A DNA stretch of 64,000 bases from Poindextera sp965277425. GTDB taxonomy: Bacteria > Pseudomonadota > Alphaproteobacteria > Caulobacterales > Caulobacteraceae. The notes under the pieces were generated by a model. That model saw only the letters and a list, made by a program, of their open reading frames with translations, was not told the DNA's origin and searched no databases. This document shows, in pieces, positions 44,424 through 55,340 of the stretch (positions are counted from its first letter, which is position 1; every line of letters begins with the position of its first letter). The DNA lies in NCBI GenBank assembly GCA_965277425.1, contig CBDICR010000006.1, positions 124,001 through 188,000 of the forward strand, given 5' to 3'. The position numbers and the translations under genes are program-made.

Positions 44424-45262
44424 AGCCTGTGTTCAGTTGAGCAAGATGACGCTGGCGGCGAGGTGGATGCCGGCGAGGAAGTTGCGTGCGAGTTTGTCGT
44501 AGCGGGTGGCGATGGCGCGGTACTGTTTGAGTTTGTTGAAGAACCGCTCGACGAGGTTGCGCTCGCAATAGAGGGCGAAGTCGCAGGCGCGCTTGATCGC
44601 GCGGCTGGCGGTGGGCGGAATGACCGGGGTGATTCGGCGTCTGGCCAGAAGCTCGATCAGGCGATCGGCGTCGTAGGCCTTGTCGGCGAGCAGGGCCTTA
44701 AGGTCGATGTGCTCGATCAGCGGCTCGGCTTGCCCAAGGTCGGAGGCCTGGCCAGGCGTCAGCCGCAGTTCCACAAGGGTTGCCGAGCGCATCGACCAGG
44801 GCGTGGATCTTGGTGGTCAGTCCGCCGCGGGATCGGCCGATGGCTTGCTCGCCGTTTTTTTTCGCGCCCCGGCGCTGTGCTGATGGGCGCGGACGATGGT
44901 GGCGTCGATCATCATGTATTCGTTGTCGTGGTCGCTCGCCAACATCTTGAAGATGCGAGCAAAAACCCCGCTCTTGGCCCATCGGCCGTGGCGCTGGTGG
45001 ACGATCTTCCAGTCGCCGAAGCGTGACGGCAGGTCACGCCAGGGGATGCCAGCGCGGTAGCGATAGAGCACCGCCTCCACGAACAGCCGATTGTCCGGCG
45101 CCGTCCCGCCCGCATGGCCTTCCCGACCGGGCAGACTATCCTTGATCCGATCCCACTGATCGTCGCGAAGTGCATAACGCCGCATCGGTCGGCCCTCCTA
45201 AGCCGACCGCCTATGAATCACTCAAGAGCCGATTTGGGAATCCACCAACTGAACACAGGCTC
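44423..45262 (-). mobile_element. IS5-family insertion sequence (IS427-like), about 840 bp
   Basis: Bounded by 17-base perfect inverted repeats: GAGCCTGTGTTCAGTTG at 44423-44439 and its complement at 45246-45262. CTAG occurs at both junctions (44420-44423 and 45262-45265) and is the likely target duplication, as for IS427-group elements. The element carries one transposase region on the minus strand, broken by an extra base (see transposase entry). Without an intact frame, it is probably immobile unless helped in trans. Confidence 0.85.
44433..45185 (-). pseudogene. IS5-family transposase, split by programmed and non-programmed frame changes
   Basis: The first part from ATG at 45185 (MRRYALRDDQWDRIKDSLPGREG ... 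WRDLPSRFGDWKIVHQRHGRW, YMMIDATIVRAHQHSAGA) has the first DDE Asp. A run of eight A on the minus strand (plus 44855-44862) is the usual slippage site to the second frame, which reads IGRSRGGLTTKIHALVDALGNP. Directly after this the frame breaks a second time; ELRLTPGQASDLGQAEPLIE and the final DDE Glu region (ERNLVERFFNKLKQYRAIATRYDK) are in a third frame. Removing one T from CCTTGTG would give GNPVELRLTPGQ. The second break is not part of the normal mechanism. Confidence 0.8.
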
Positions 45263-45367
45263 TAGACCCGTTTAGACTGGTCTCAGCCACCGCCGCACCC
45301 CTTGCCCCCCGCGGGAGAGATCGGCCGCCGATTCAACGACGTGGATGCCGCTGTCGTCCTCCGCCGG

Positions 45368-46081
45368 CTACTCCCGCCGGAACAGGACCAGCTTCTCGGT
45401 GAAGAACACGCCCCACCATGGGGCCTTGTAGTCGGCCTTGATCTTCACCGGGTCGTAGGCGTCCGACTGGGTCCAGTCGAAGAAGCTGATGCCCTTGGGC
45501 TCGGCCTCGCTGAAGTAGCGTTCGAAGATGTAGTCGAGCACCCCGGGCTTGCCGGCCCTGGTGTGCAGGTAGCGCGGCGACAGCTGTTCCAGCGCCTGGC
45601 GCAAGGGCTGGCCGCGGCGGAAGTGCATGTAGAAGACGCTCATGATCCCGGCGCGGTCCGCGCCCGACTTGCAGTGTATGAGCGCCGGGTACTCGATGGT
45701 GTCGAACAGCGCGCGCACGCCGCGCATATTCTCGGCGCTGGGCACGTCGCGCGAGGTGGCGGTGAAATTGACCAGCTTCAGCCCCAGCTTTTCACAGGCG
45801 TGTTTTTCCAGCGCATGGAAGCTGCCGTCGAAGCCGCCGCGCAGGTTGATCACCGTCTTGATCCCGGCCGCCTTCCAGCGTTTGAGCTGCCCGGGCGACG
45901 GCTGGTTGGTCCGCACCAGCTCATCGCTGATCCAGTGCGCGTTTTGGAAGAAGACCCGCAGAAAGGCGTGGTCGTTCCAAAAATAGTCGAGACCGGCGAT
46001 AAGGCGGCCCCGCGGCTGGGTGAGATCGAACCGGGTCAAATTAAGCTGCATGCCTGTGGGATTCGGATTAGCTGGCCCCAC
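45368..46081 (-). CDS. Tyrosine/dual-specificity phosphatase-like protein
   Basis: 237 residues. The phosphatase loop IHCKSGADRAG has the HCx5R signature, with a plausible general-acid Asp upstream (SRDVPSAENM). KTVINLRGGFDGSFHALEKHACEKLGLKLVNF resembles the DSP-like family of bacterial proteins. Possibly dephosphorylates proteins or lipids. Start at ATG 46081 or at ATG 46051 (MQLNLTRF). Divergent from the msbA-like gene with 77 bases between starts. Confidence 0.88.
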   Translation of the reverse strand: MGPANPNPTGMQLNLTRFDLTQPRGRLIAGLDYFWNDHAFLRVFFQNAHWISDELVRTNQPSPGQLKRWKAAGIKTVINLRGGFDGSFHALEKHACEKLGLKLVNFTATSRDVPSAENMRGVRALFDTIEYPALIHCKSGADRAGIMSVFYMHFRRGQPLRQALEQLSPRYLHTRAGKPGVLDYIFERYFSEAEPKGISFFDWTQSDAYDPVKIKADYKAPWWGVFFTEKLVLFRRE

Positions 46082-46158
46082 ATAGACGTTGGACGGTATG
46101 AATTGAAGATGCAGTTGGCGCCTGCGACGTCGCGGACGCGGCGGTCGGGCGCGGTATC

Positions 46159-47936
<1,778 letters not shown>

Positions 47937-47940
<4 letters not shown>

Positions 47941-48635
47941 AGCGTTTCTTCCGGCTGGCGCCCGTCCAGTCGACCCTGGCCTTTCTGCTCACGGCCTATT
48001 TCCAGCTCGTGCAGGCGACCATGCGTTGGCGCTTCGACCAGACCGACACGATTGCGACCGAAATGTCCAAGCCCCAGGGCGGCATGCTGTTCTTCTGGCA
48101 CGGCCGCATCGCGCTCGGCGTCATCTGCCGCCGGCTGATCAAGGACCGCCCGTTCCGCCCGATGATCTCGCTGTCGCCGGACGGCGAATTCATCTCCAAG
48201 ACGGCGGCCTGGCTGGGCTTTCCGCCCATCCGCGGCTCGACCGCCCGGCGCCCTGGCCAGGCCAGCAAGGGCGGCGCCGGCGCCTTCATGGAGGCGCTGG
48301 ATTTCATCGCCCAGGGCGGCGGGGTGATCATCACGCCGGACGGCCCGCGCGGCCCGCGCGAGGTGATGCAGGCGGGGCCGGTGGTGCTGGCCAATCGGGC
48401 GCAGACGCGCGTCTACCTGGCCGGGATCGCGGCCAGGCCGTCGATCCGCCTGAAGACCTGGGACCAGACCCGCCTGCCCCTGCCCTTCTCGCGCGGCGCG
48501 GCGCTGCTGGAGGGGCCGATCTATGTTCCGGTCGACGCCGACCGCGGCCAGATCGAAGCCATGCGCGCCGACTGGCAGGCCAGGCTGATCGCCCTCGACG
48601 CCCGCGCCGAAGCCATGCTCGACGACCCGGGATGA
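47937..48635 (+). CDS. DUF374 lysophospholipid acyltransferase-family protein
   Basis: 232 residues. FFWHGRIALGVICRRLI has the acyltransferase-like HG core (His in WHGR), SPDGEFISKTAAWLGFPPIRGS and GGGVIITPDGPRGP are the DUF374 signatures. Family members are thought to acylate lipid A or its precursors at the inner membrane. GTG start at 47937 overlaps the previous stop; its own stop overlaps the start of waaA. Confidence 0.9.
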
Positions 48636-50119
48636 GCGCGCCGCTGTCGCTCCGCCTCTACGGTCTGGCGACCGGCCTGGCCGAGCCGCTGGCGCTGCTG
48701 CTGCTGTCCAGCCGCGTGCGGCGGGGCAAGGAGGACGCGGCCCGGCTCGGCGAGCGGCTGGGACGGGCCAGCCGGCCGCGCCCGGACGGCCCGCTGGTCT
48801 GGCTGCACGGGGCCAGCGTCGGCGAGAGCGTCTCGCTCCTGCCGCTGATCGCGCGCATCCGCACGGAGCGGCCGGACCTGACCGTCCTGGTCACCAGCGG
48901 CACGCGAACCTCGGCCGACCTGCTCGGCCAGCGCCTGCCGGCGGGCGCGATCCATCAGTACGCGCCGCTGGACGTGCCGGCCGCGGTGGCGCGGTTCCTC
49001 GACCACTGGCGGCCGGCTCTCGGCCTCTTCGCCGAGAGCGAGCTTTGGCCGAACCTGGTCCTCGGCGCGCGGCGGCGCGGCGTGCGGCTGGCCCTGGTCT
49101 CGGCGCGGATGACTGAGGCCAGCGCCCGCGGCTGGTCGCGCCGCCCGGCCGCGGCCGGGGCCATGCTGTCCAGCTTCGAGGCCATCCTCGCCCAGGACGA
49201 CGCCTCGGCCGCGCGCCTGGAGGCGCTCGGCGGCCGGGTGACGGGCCGGCTGAACCTGAAACGCTTCGGCGCGCCGGTGGCGGCGGACGAGGTACAGCTC
49301 GCCAAACTCAAGGCCGCGTTCGGCGAGCGCCCGATCATCCTGGCCGCCAGCACCCACCCCGGCGAAGAGACCCTGATCGCCGCCGCCGTCCGCGATCTGC
49401 CCGGCCATCCACTGCTGATCATCGCCCCTCGGCATCCGGAACGCGGCGAGGCCATCGCCACCGAACTGAATGGGGTGGGATTCAGGACCGCGCGACGGAG
49501 CCAGACGCTGCCCCGTTCCGCTGCGGGGTCGTCCCCGACTTCGACAGTCCGGCAACAAAAGCCCCTTCCCCCTCGCGGGGAAGGGGTTGGGGATGGGGGC
49601 GCCGGCGCTAACCTCGATGACTTGATTGAGACCTCGAACCCGGTCAGCCGGATGGGCCGGCACGACACCCCCACCCCTAACCCCTCCCCGCAAGGGGGAG
49701 GGGAATTGCGCACCAGCGCCTTTGCCTGGGAGGATTTGGCGGGCGCCGACATCTATCTCGCCGACACGCTTGGCGAGATGGGGCTGTTCTACCAACTGGC
49801 GGACGTCGTGATCATGGGCGGCAGCTTCGTGCCCGGCATCGGCGGGCATAACCCGCTGGAAGCGGCCCAGCTGGGCGTCGGCGTCGTCACCGGGCCGGAG
49901 CGTTTCAATCATGCGGAACCCTATGCCGAGATGATCGCGGCTGGGGCGGCCATCGGCGTCACCGATGCGGCCGATCTTGGACGACAACTCACTTCGCTGC
50001 TGGCCGCGCCCGAGCGCCTGCGCCAGCTCGGCGCGCGCGCGCGCGCCTATGCCGCCGCCCAGGCCGGCGCCTTCGAGGACGGCTGGCGGGCGATTGCGCC
50101 CTTGCTGCCCGCGCCATGA
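48632..50119 (+). CDS. waaA: 3-deoxy-D-manno-octulosonic acid transferase WaaA with in-frame palindromic insert
   Basis: 495 residues, longer than usual (about 430). The N-terminal part has WLHGASVGESVSLLPLI (with catalytic Glu) and FAESELWPNLVL; the C-terminal part has ADIYLADTLGEMGLFYQLADVVIMGGSFVPGIGGHNPLEAA. The extra segment lies just before ADIYLADTLG and is encoded by the palindromic element at 49557-49706, which keeps the frame. WaaA adds Kdo to lipid A. The start at 48632 overlaps the previous stop; the final stop overlaps lpxK. Confidence 0.94.
   Translation: MSAPLSLRLYGLATGLAEPLALLLLSSRVRRGKEDAARLGERLGRASRPRPDGPLVWLHGASVGESVSLLPLIARIRTERPDLTVLVTSGTRTSADLLGQRLPAGAIHQYAPLDVPAAVARFLDHWRPALGLFAESELWPNLVLGARRRGVRLALVSARMTEASARGWSRRPAAAGAMLSSFEAILAQDDASAARLEALGGRVTGRLNLKRFGAPVAADEVQLAKLKAAFGERPIILAASTHPGEETLIAAAVRDLPGHPLLIIAPRHPERGEAIATELNGVGFRTARRSQTLPRSAAGSSPTSTVRQQKPLPPRGEGVGDGGAGANLDDLIETSNPVSRMGRHDTPTPNPSPQGGGELRTSAFAWEDLAGADIYLADTLGEMGLFYQLADVVIMGGSFVPGIGGHNPLEAAQLGVGVVTGPERFNHAEPYAEMIAAGAAIGVTDAADLGRQLTSLLAAPERLRQLGARARAYAAAQAGAFEDGWRAIAPLLPAP
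49557..49706 (+). repeat. In-frame palindromic element inside waaA (150 bp, 50 codons)
   Basis: Begins AAAAGCCCCTTCCCC with a CCCCTTCCCCC-TCGC-GGGGAAGGGG hairpin and ends with CCCCTCCCC-GCAA-GGGGGAGGGG then AAT. It is near-identical at both ends to the rsmE copy (355-495, opposite strand in the window but same coding frame) and encodes PRGEGVGDGG ... DTPTPNPSPQGGGE. The length is a multiple of three. Confidence 0.88.
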
Positions 50120-51123
50120 GGCTGCCGACGCCTCGCGGGTGGTACGAGCGCGGACGCCGCCGAGGCTCGGTCACCCAGCTTTTGCTGAAGCCAGCTGCGG
50201 CGGTCTGGGCCGGCGTCACCGCCCGACGCATCGCGCGTACGAACCCCTTCGATCCGGGCGTTGCGGTGATCTGCGTCGGCGGGCTGACCCTGGGCGGCAC
50301 GGGCAAGACGCCGGTGGCGCGTGAGATCCTGGACCGGCTGGCGGCGCACGGCGTCGCTGCTCACGCCCTGTCGCGCGGCTATGGCGGGCGGCGATCAGGC
50401 CCGCTGCGGGTCGATCCGGCCCGCCACACGGCCGCGGACGTCGGCGACGAGCCGCTGATGCTGGCGCGCGACCACCCGGCCTGGATCGCCGCGGACCGCA
50501 CCGCCGGCGCGGTCAGCGCCGTGGCCGCCGGGGCTAAGGCCATCGTCATGGACGACGGCCACCAGAACCCGGCGCTGAAAAAGACCCTGTCGCTGGTGGT
50601 GATCGACGGTGAGACCCGCGACGGCGAATGGCCGTTCGGCGACGGCCAGGTCTTCCCCGCCGGCCCGATGCGCGAGCCGCTGGCCGTTGGCCTGGCCCGG
50701 GCCGACGCAGTGGTCCTGATGCTGCCGGCCGACCTGGAGCATGCGGACCCGGCCCTGCTCGCCCTGTTCGGCGACAAGCCGATCCTGGTCGCCCGCCTCG
50801 AGCCGCTGGCCGCGCCGCCGGGCGGGCCGCAGGTGGGTTTCGCCGGCGTCGGCAAGCCCTGGAAGATCGAGCGCGCCCTGGTCGCCGCCGGCTGCGACCT
50901 GGTCGACTTCGTCCCCCTGCCCGATCACGCCCATTTCACCGCGCCGACCCTGCGCGCCATCGCCGCCCGCGCCGAGCGGCTTGGCGCCGGCCTGATCACC
51001 ACCGAAAAGGACTGGGTGCGTCTGCCGCCGGACTGCCGCGCGCGGGTCGTCGCCTGGCCGGTGCGGGCGCGGTTCGAGGACGAGGCGGCGCTGGAGCGGC
51101 TGTTGGCGAGCGTGACCGCCTAA
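50116..51123 (+). CDS. lpxK: Tetraacyldisaccharide 4'-kinase LpxK
   Basis: 335 residues. P-loop VGGLTLGGTGKTPVA, LSRGYGGRRSG, DDGHQNPAL (catalytic Asp pair) and ITTEKDWVRLP are LpxK signatures. It phosphorylates the lipid A disaccharide at the inner membrane. The start overlaps the waaA stop, so the whole msbA-like to lpxK block is a single coupled operon. Its stop overlaps the stop of the convergent phosphotransferase gene. Confidence 0.95.
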   Translation: MRLPTPRGWYERGRRRGSVTQLLLKPAAAVWAGVTARRIARTNPFDPGVAVICVGGLTLGGTGKTPVAREILDRLAAHGVAAHALSRGYGGRRSGPLRVDPARHTAADVGDEPLMLARDHPAWIAADRTAGAVSAVAAGAKAIVMDDGHQNPALKKTLSLVVIDGETRDGEWPFGDGQVFPAGPMREPLAVGLARADAVVLMLPADLEHADPALLALFGDKPILVARLEPLAAPPGGPQVGFAGVGKPWKIERALVAAGCDLVDFVPLPDHAHFTAPTLRAIAARAERLGAGLITTEKDWVRLPPDCRARVVAWPVRARFEDEAALERLLASVTA

Positions 51124-52208
51124 ACCGCGCCGGCCTTCTGCGCGAACTTCCAGGCGGCCTCGCCGAGGGCCGGCACGCGGGCTTCCATGGCTGCGGCTTG
51201 CGGGCTGTTGGCGGTGCCGTCGCGGGCGCGGCCGACGATGCCCTGGATAATACCGGCCAGGCGGAAGATGTTGTAGGAGAAGTACCAGTTCAGGTCCGGC
51301 AGGCCCGAGCGGCCGGTCAGCCGGCAGTACTCGTCGACATATTCCTCCATGGTCGGAATGCCGTGCGCCGGCTTGTCCGGGATCGCGGCGATCGAGCCAT
51401 TGACCCACTGCATCAGCAGATTTGAAAAGTCCGCCAACGGATTTCCGATGGTGGACAGCTCCCAGTCGAGCACCGCGACCACCCGCGCCTCGGTCGGATG
51501 CATCACCATATTGTCCAGCCGGTAGTCGGCATGGACGATGGAATGCTGCAGATCCTCCGGCGCGGTCTTCGGCAGCCATTCGATCAGCCGCTCGATGGTG
51601 TCGATGTGCTGGGTTTCGGACGCCTTGTACTGCTTGGTCCAGCGGTCGATCTGGCGCAGCATGTAGTTGCCGGGCCGTCCGTAATCGCCCAGGCCGATCT
51701 TTTCGTAGTCGGTGTTGTGCAGGTCGGCGAGGGTCTTCAGCGCCGCCATGTGGATGGCGTGACGCTCGGCCGGTTGATAGTCGGGCAGGGTCTGGTCCCA
51801 CAGGATGCGGCCCTCGACCATGTCCATGACATAGAAGATGGTGCCGATGACATTTTCGTCCGTGCAAAGACCATAGGTCCGCGGCGCTGGAAAGCCGGTG
51901 GGATAGAGCGCGGTGATCACCCGATATTCCCGGTCCACGGCGTGCGCTGAGGGCAGCAGCTTGCCGGGGGGCTTGCGCCGCATGACGTATTTTCGCGCCG
52001 GCGTGATCAGCTGATAGGTCGGGTTCGACTGGCCGCCCTTGAACTGGCGCACCTCAAGCGGGCCCTTGAAGCCCTCGACATTGGCGCCCATCCAGTCGGC
52101 GAGCCGGCTTTCGTCGAACTTGTGCGAGTCGGCCACGTCCTTGGTGCCGGTATTGGTCAATTCGCGGACGTGTTCTTCGGCTGCAATCGCCGCCTTGTCG
52201 TCAGCCAT
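51120..52208 (-). CDS. APH-like phosphotransferase (ACAD10-type) family protein
   Basis: 362 residues from ATG 52208 (52223 also possible). GGQSNPTYQLITPARKYVMRRKPPG is the nucleotide-binding part; catalytic loop IVHADYRLDNMVMHP and metal site VLDWELSTIGNPLADF. This aminoglycoside-phosphotransferase-like family in alphaproteobacteria is often linked to acyl-CoA dehydrogenases, where it phosphorylates hydroxyacyl compounds, but no such partner is adjacent here. Confidence 0.9.
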   Translation of the reverse strand: MADDKAAIAAEEHVRELTNTGTKDVADSHKFDESRLADWMGANVEGFKGPLEVRQFKGGQSNPTYQLITPARKYVMRRKPPGKLLPSAHAVDREYRVITALYPTGFPAPRTYGLCTDENVIGTIFYVMDMVEGRILWDQTLPDYQPAERHAIHMAALKTLADLHNTDYEKIGLGDYGRPGNYMLRQIDRWTKQYKASETQHIDTIERLIEWLPKTAPEDLQHSIVHADYRLDNMVMHPTEARVVAVLDWELSTIGNPLADFSNLLMQWVNGSIAAIPDKPAHGIPTMEEYVDEYCRLTGRSGLPDLNWYFSYNIFRLAGIIQGIVGRARDGTANSPQAAAMEARVPALGEAAWKFAQKAGAV

Positions 52209-52294
52209 CTGGCGCTTCCTCAATAGGGTCTGATTTTATGCCGGCACCTTAGCGAGCCGCGACCTGCGGCGCCAACCCCTCAGCCCCCAAGCCC

Positions 52295-53566
52295 TTACGA
52301 GAGCGCGCGCCAGCCGATGTCGGTGCGGTGGAAGCCGCCCGGCCAGTCGATCCGATCAATGGCGGCATAGGCGCGGTCGCGGGCGATGCGCAGGCTCGCC
52401 CCCGTCGCGCAGACGTTCAGCACCCGCCCGCCGCCGGCGATCAGGGCGCCGTCCTGGCGCCTCGACGTGCCGGCGTGGAAGACGACCACACCCTCGCCAA
52501 GATCGCCCTCGGCGCCTTCGATCACCGACCCGGCCTGCGGCGACCGCCCCGGATAGCCCTTTGGCGCCAGCACCACGCAGATGGCCGCCTCATCGCGCCA
52601 AATCGGCGCCGGCAGCTCGGCCAGCCGGCCGGTCGCGGCGGCGAGCAGATAGGGCACGAGATCGCTCTGAAGCCGCAGCATCAGCACCTGGCATTCCGGA
52701 TCGCCGAAGCGGACGTTGAACTCGACCAGTTTCGGCCCATCGGCGGTGATCATCATTTCGCAGTAGATCACGCCGCGATAAGGTGCACCCTCGGCGGCGG
52801 CGCCGGCGAAGGCCGGTTCGATCAGCCGGGTCCGCGCCGCCTCGATCACCGCCTCGGTCAGCACCGGCGCCGGCGCATAGGTCCCCATGCCGCCGGTATT
52901 GGGCCCCGTATCGCCGTCGAAGGCGCGCTTGTGGTCCTGGGCGCCGCCGAAGATCTGGCTGTCGCGCCCATCGCAAAGCGCGAACAGCGAGGCGATCTCG
53001 CCGACCAGAAACTCCTCGATCACCACCCGCGCCCCGGCCGCGCCGAAGCCGCCGGCCAACATGTCGTCGATGGCGGCCTCGGCCTCAGACCGCGTGGCCG
53101 CGATGGCGACGCCCTTGCCGGACGCCAAGCCGTCGGCCTTGATCACGTAGGGCGCATTGAACCGATCCAGGAAGGCCTTGGCTGGGCCGGCCTCTTCGAA
53201 CACGCCATAGGCCGCGGTCGGCAGGCCGTGGCGGTCGCAGAAGGCCTTGGTGAAGGCCTTGGAGGTCTCCAGCCGGCCGGCCGCCGCCGTTGGGCCGAAA
53301 CAGGCGATGCCCGCCTCGGCCAGTGCGTCGGCCAAGCCGACTTCCACGGCGCTTTCCGGCCCGATCACCACCAGATCGGCGCTAATCTCCCGGGCCAGGG
53401 CGACCTGGCCCGCCACGTCGGTCGCCGCCACGGCGCGGATCTCCGCGAGCTTGGCGATGCCGGGATTTCCCGGCGCGCAGACCAGGCGCGTCAGCAAGGG
53501 CGACTGGGCGATCTTCCAGGCCAGGGCGTGTTCGCGGCCGCCGGATCCGACGAGCAGGATGTTCAA
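52295..53566 (-). CDS. purD: Phosphoribosylamine-glycine ligase PurD
   Basis: 423 residues: MNILLVGSGGREHALAWKIAQS at the N terminus, ATP-grasp motifs (FLDRFNAPYVIKADGLASGKGVAIA, RVVIEEFLVGEIASLFALCDG, GPNTGGMGTYAPAP) and FNVRFGDPECQVLMLRL are diagnostic. Makes glycinamide ribonucleotide in purine synthesis. Single gene divergent from xseA with 80 bases between starts. Confidence 0.96.
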   Translation of the reverse strand: MNILLVGSGGREHALAWKIAQSPLLTRLVCAPGNPGIAKLAEIRAVAATDVAGQVALAREISADLVVIGPESAVEVGLADALAEAGIACFGPTAAAGRLETSKAFTKAFCDRHGLPTAAYGVFEEAGPAKAFLDRFNAPYVIKADGLASGKGVAIAATRSEAEAAIDDMLAGGFGAAGARVVIEEFLVGEIASLFALCDGRDSQIFGGAQDHKRAFDGDTGPNTGGMGTYAPAPVLTEAVIEAARTRLIEPAFAGAAAEGAPYRGVIYCEMMITADGPKLVEFNVRFGDPECQVLMLRLQSDLVPYLLAAATGRLAELPAPIWRDEAAICVVLAPKGYPGRSPQAGSVIEGAEGDLGEGVVVFHAGTSRRQDGALIAGGGRVLNVCATGASLRIARDRAYAAIDRIDWPGGFHRTDIGWRALS

Positions 53567-53646
53567 AAGGTCAGCCTCCGCGAGCGGGGTTGCTTCAGGC
53601 CCGCGCCTACTGCCACGACTCGACGCGAGCGCCTATGTTGAAGTCC

Positions 53647-55077
53647 ATGAGCCTCGCCGACGCGCCCGCCCTCGCCGACAACGCGCCCGCCTATTCGGTT
53701 TCCGAACTCGCCTTCGCGCTGAAGCGGACGCTGGAGGAGACCTACGGCTTCGTGCGCCTGCGCGGCGAGCTGTCCAAGGTGACGCGCCACGCCTCCGGCC
53801 ATGTCTATCTGACTTTGAAGGACGACCGCGCCGCCATCGATGGGGTGGTGTGGAAGGGCCAGGTCCGCGGCCTTGGCTGCCAGCCGGAACAGGGGCTGGA
53901 GGTCATCGTCACCGGCAAGATCACCACCTATCCCGCCTCGTCCAAATACCAGATCGTCATCGAGACCCTGGAGCCGGCCGGGGTCGGCGCCCTGCTCGCC
54001 CAGCTCGAGCGGCTGAAGGCCAGACTCGCCGCCGAGGGCCTGTTCGCGCCGGAGCGCAAGCGCGCCCTGCCGGCCATGCCCTCGGTGATCGGGGTGATCA
54101 CCAGCCCGACCGGGGCGGTGATCCGCGACATCCTGCACCGCATCCGCGACCGCTGGCCCTGCCGCGTCGTGGTCTGGCCGGTGGTGGTGCAGGGCGACCA
54201 GGCGGCGGCTCAGGTCGGGGCGGCCATCACCGGCTTCAACGCCATCGCGCCGGGCGACGGCCTCCCCCGTCCCGACATCCTGATCGTGGCGCGCGGCGGC
54301 GGCTCGGTGGAGGATCTCTGGGCCTTCAACGACGAGGCCCTGGCCCGCGTGGCCGCCGCCAGCGCCATCCCGCTGATCTCCGCCGTCGGGCACGAGACCG
54401 ACACCACTCTGATCGACTTCGTCTCCGACCGCCGCGCGCCGACGCCGACCGCCGCCGCCGAGATGGCGACCCCGGTGCTGGCCGAACTTCGCGCCGGCCT
54501 GGCCGATCATGAGCGCCGGCTGATCCGCATCGCCGCGCGTTTCCTCGACGAGCGCCGCCATCGCCTGGCCGCCGCCGCGCGCGGCCTGCCGCGGCCGGCC
54601 GACGTGCTCGCCCTGGCCAGCCAGCGCTTCGACCTCTCGGCTGGCCGCCTCAGCGCCGCCCTGGCCCGCAACGCCGCCGTGCACGAGCGCGAACTGGTGC
54701 GCGTGGCGACCCGGCTCAGCCCCTCGCTGCTGACGCGGCGGCGCCAGGCGATGGCCGAGCAGCTGGCCGGTGTGTCCGCCCGCCTGCGTCCCGCCACCGA
54801 CCGACGGCTGGCCCGCGCCCATGACGTGCTGACCGGCCTCGACAAGCTGCGCCTGACCCTCAATCCGGACGGCCCCCTCGCCCGCGGCTTCGCCCGGGTG
54901 CATCACGCCGACGGGACGCTGGCGCGCACCGCCGCCGACCTCCGGGCCGGCGAAGGCGTCAGGCTGGTATTCAAGGACGGTGAACGCGGCGCGATCGTCG
55001 ACGGCGAGGCCCGCTCGTCCGACCGTGTGGTGAAACGAGCCGCCAGCGCCGGGGCCGATCAGGGCGACCTGTTCTAA
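53647..55077 (+). CDS. xseA: Exodeoxyribonuclease VII large subunit XseA
   Basis: 476 residues. N-terminal OB fold (YSVSELAFALKRTLEETYGFVRLRGELSKV), GVITSPTGAVIRDILHRI, and catalytic GGGSVEDLWAFNDEALARV and SAVGHETDTTLIDFVSDRRAPTPTAAAE are family signatures, followed by a long coiled coil. Start MSLADAPALADNAPAYSVSEL at 53647 matches family N termini; 53590 and 53635 are alternatives. Degrades single-stranded DNA; the small subunit gene xseB is not in the window. Confidence 0.95.
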   Translation: MSLADAPALADNAPAYSVSELAFALKRTLEETYGFVRLRGELSKVTRHASGHVYLTLKDDRAAIDGVVWKGQVRGLGCQPEQGLEVIVTGKITTYPASSKYQIVIETLEPAGVGALLAQLERLKARLAAEGLFAPERKRALPAMPSVIGVITSPTGAVIRDILHRIRDRWPCRVVVWPVVVQGDQAAAQVGAAITGFNAIAPGDGLPRPDILIVARGGGSVEDLWAFNDEALARVAAASAIPLISAVGHETDTTLIDFVSDRRAPTPTAAAEMATPVLAELRAGLADHERRLIRIAARFLDERRHRLAAAARGLPRPADVLALASQRFDLSAGRLSAALARNAAVHERELVRVATRLSPSLLTRRRQAMAEQLAGVSARLRPATDRRLARAHDVLTGLDKLRLTLNPDGPLARGFARVHHADGTLARTAADLRAGEGVRLVFKDGERGAIVDGEARSSDRVVKRAASAGADQGDLF

Positions 55078-55106
55078 TTCGCGCGGTAAGGTCCAGCGTC
55101 CTTCCG

Positions 55107-55290
55107 ATCATTCCCGCGAAAGCGGAACCTGGGCTTTTTGAACACCAAGTCCACAAAGATCACCAAGGTTCAGCGCTGACCTTTTCTCGTCTTGGTGGGC
55201 TTGGTGACCTTGGTGTTCATCTTCGAGCGGGCCGAAACCCACCAAATCCCTAGAAAAACCTGGAATCCCGCCTTCGCGGGCACGAGCGGG
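55107..55290. repeat. Nested intergenic repeat cluster
   Basis: Two REP-like palindromes (CCCGCgaaaGCGG near 55112 and CCCGCCTTCGCGGG near 55267) flank an inverted pair built from ACCAAG-type units: AACACCAAGTCCACAAAGAT on the left (55141) and CTTGGTGACCTTGGTGTTC on the right (55199-55217). The gap between xseA and the DUF2093 gene is otherwise empty. Confidence 0.75.
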
Positions 55291-55340
55291 CCTTGGAATG
55301 CCGGTTCAACTCGCCTCAATCCTGCGATAGACTGCCCGCG

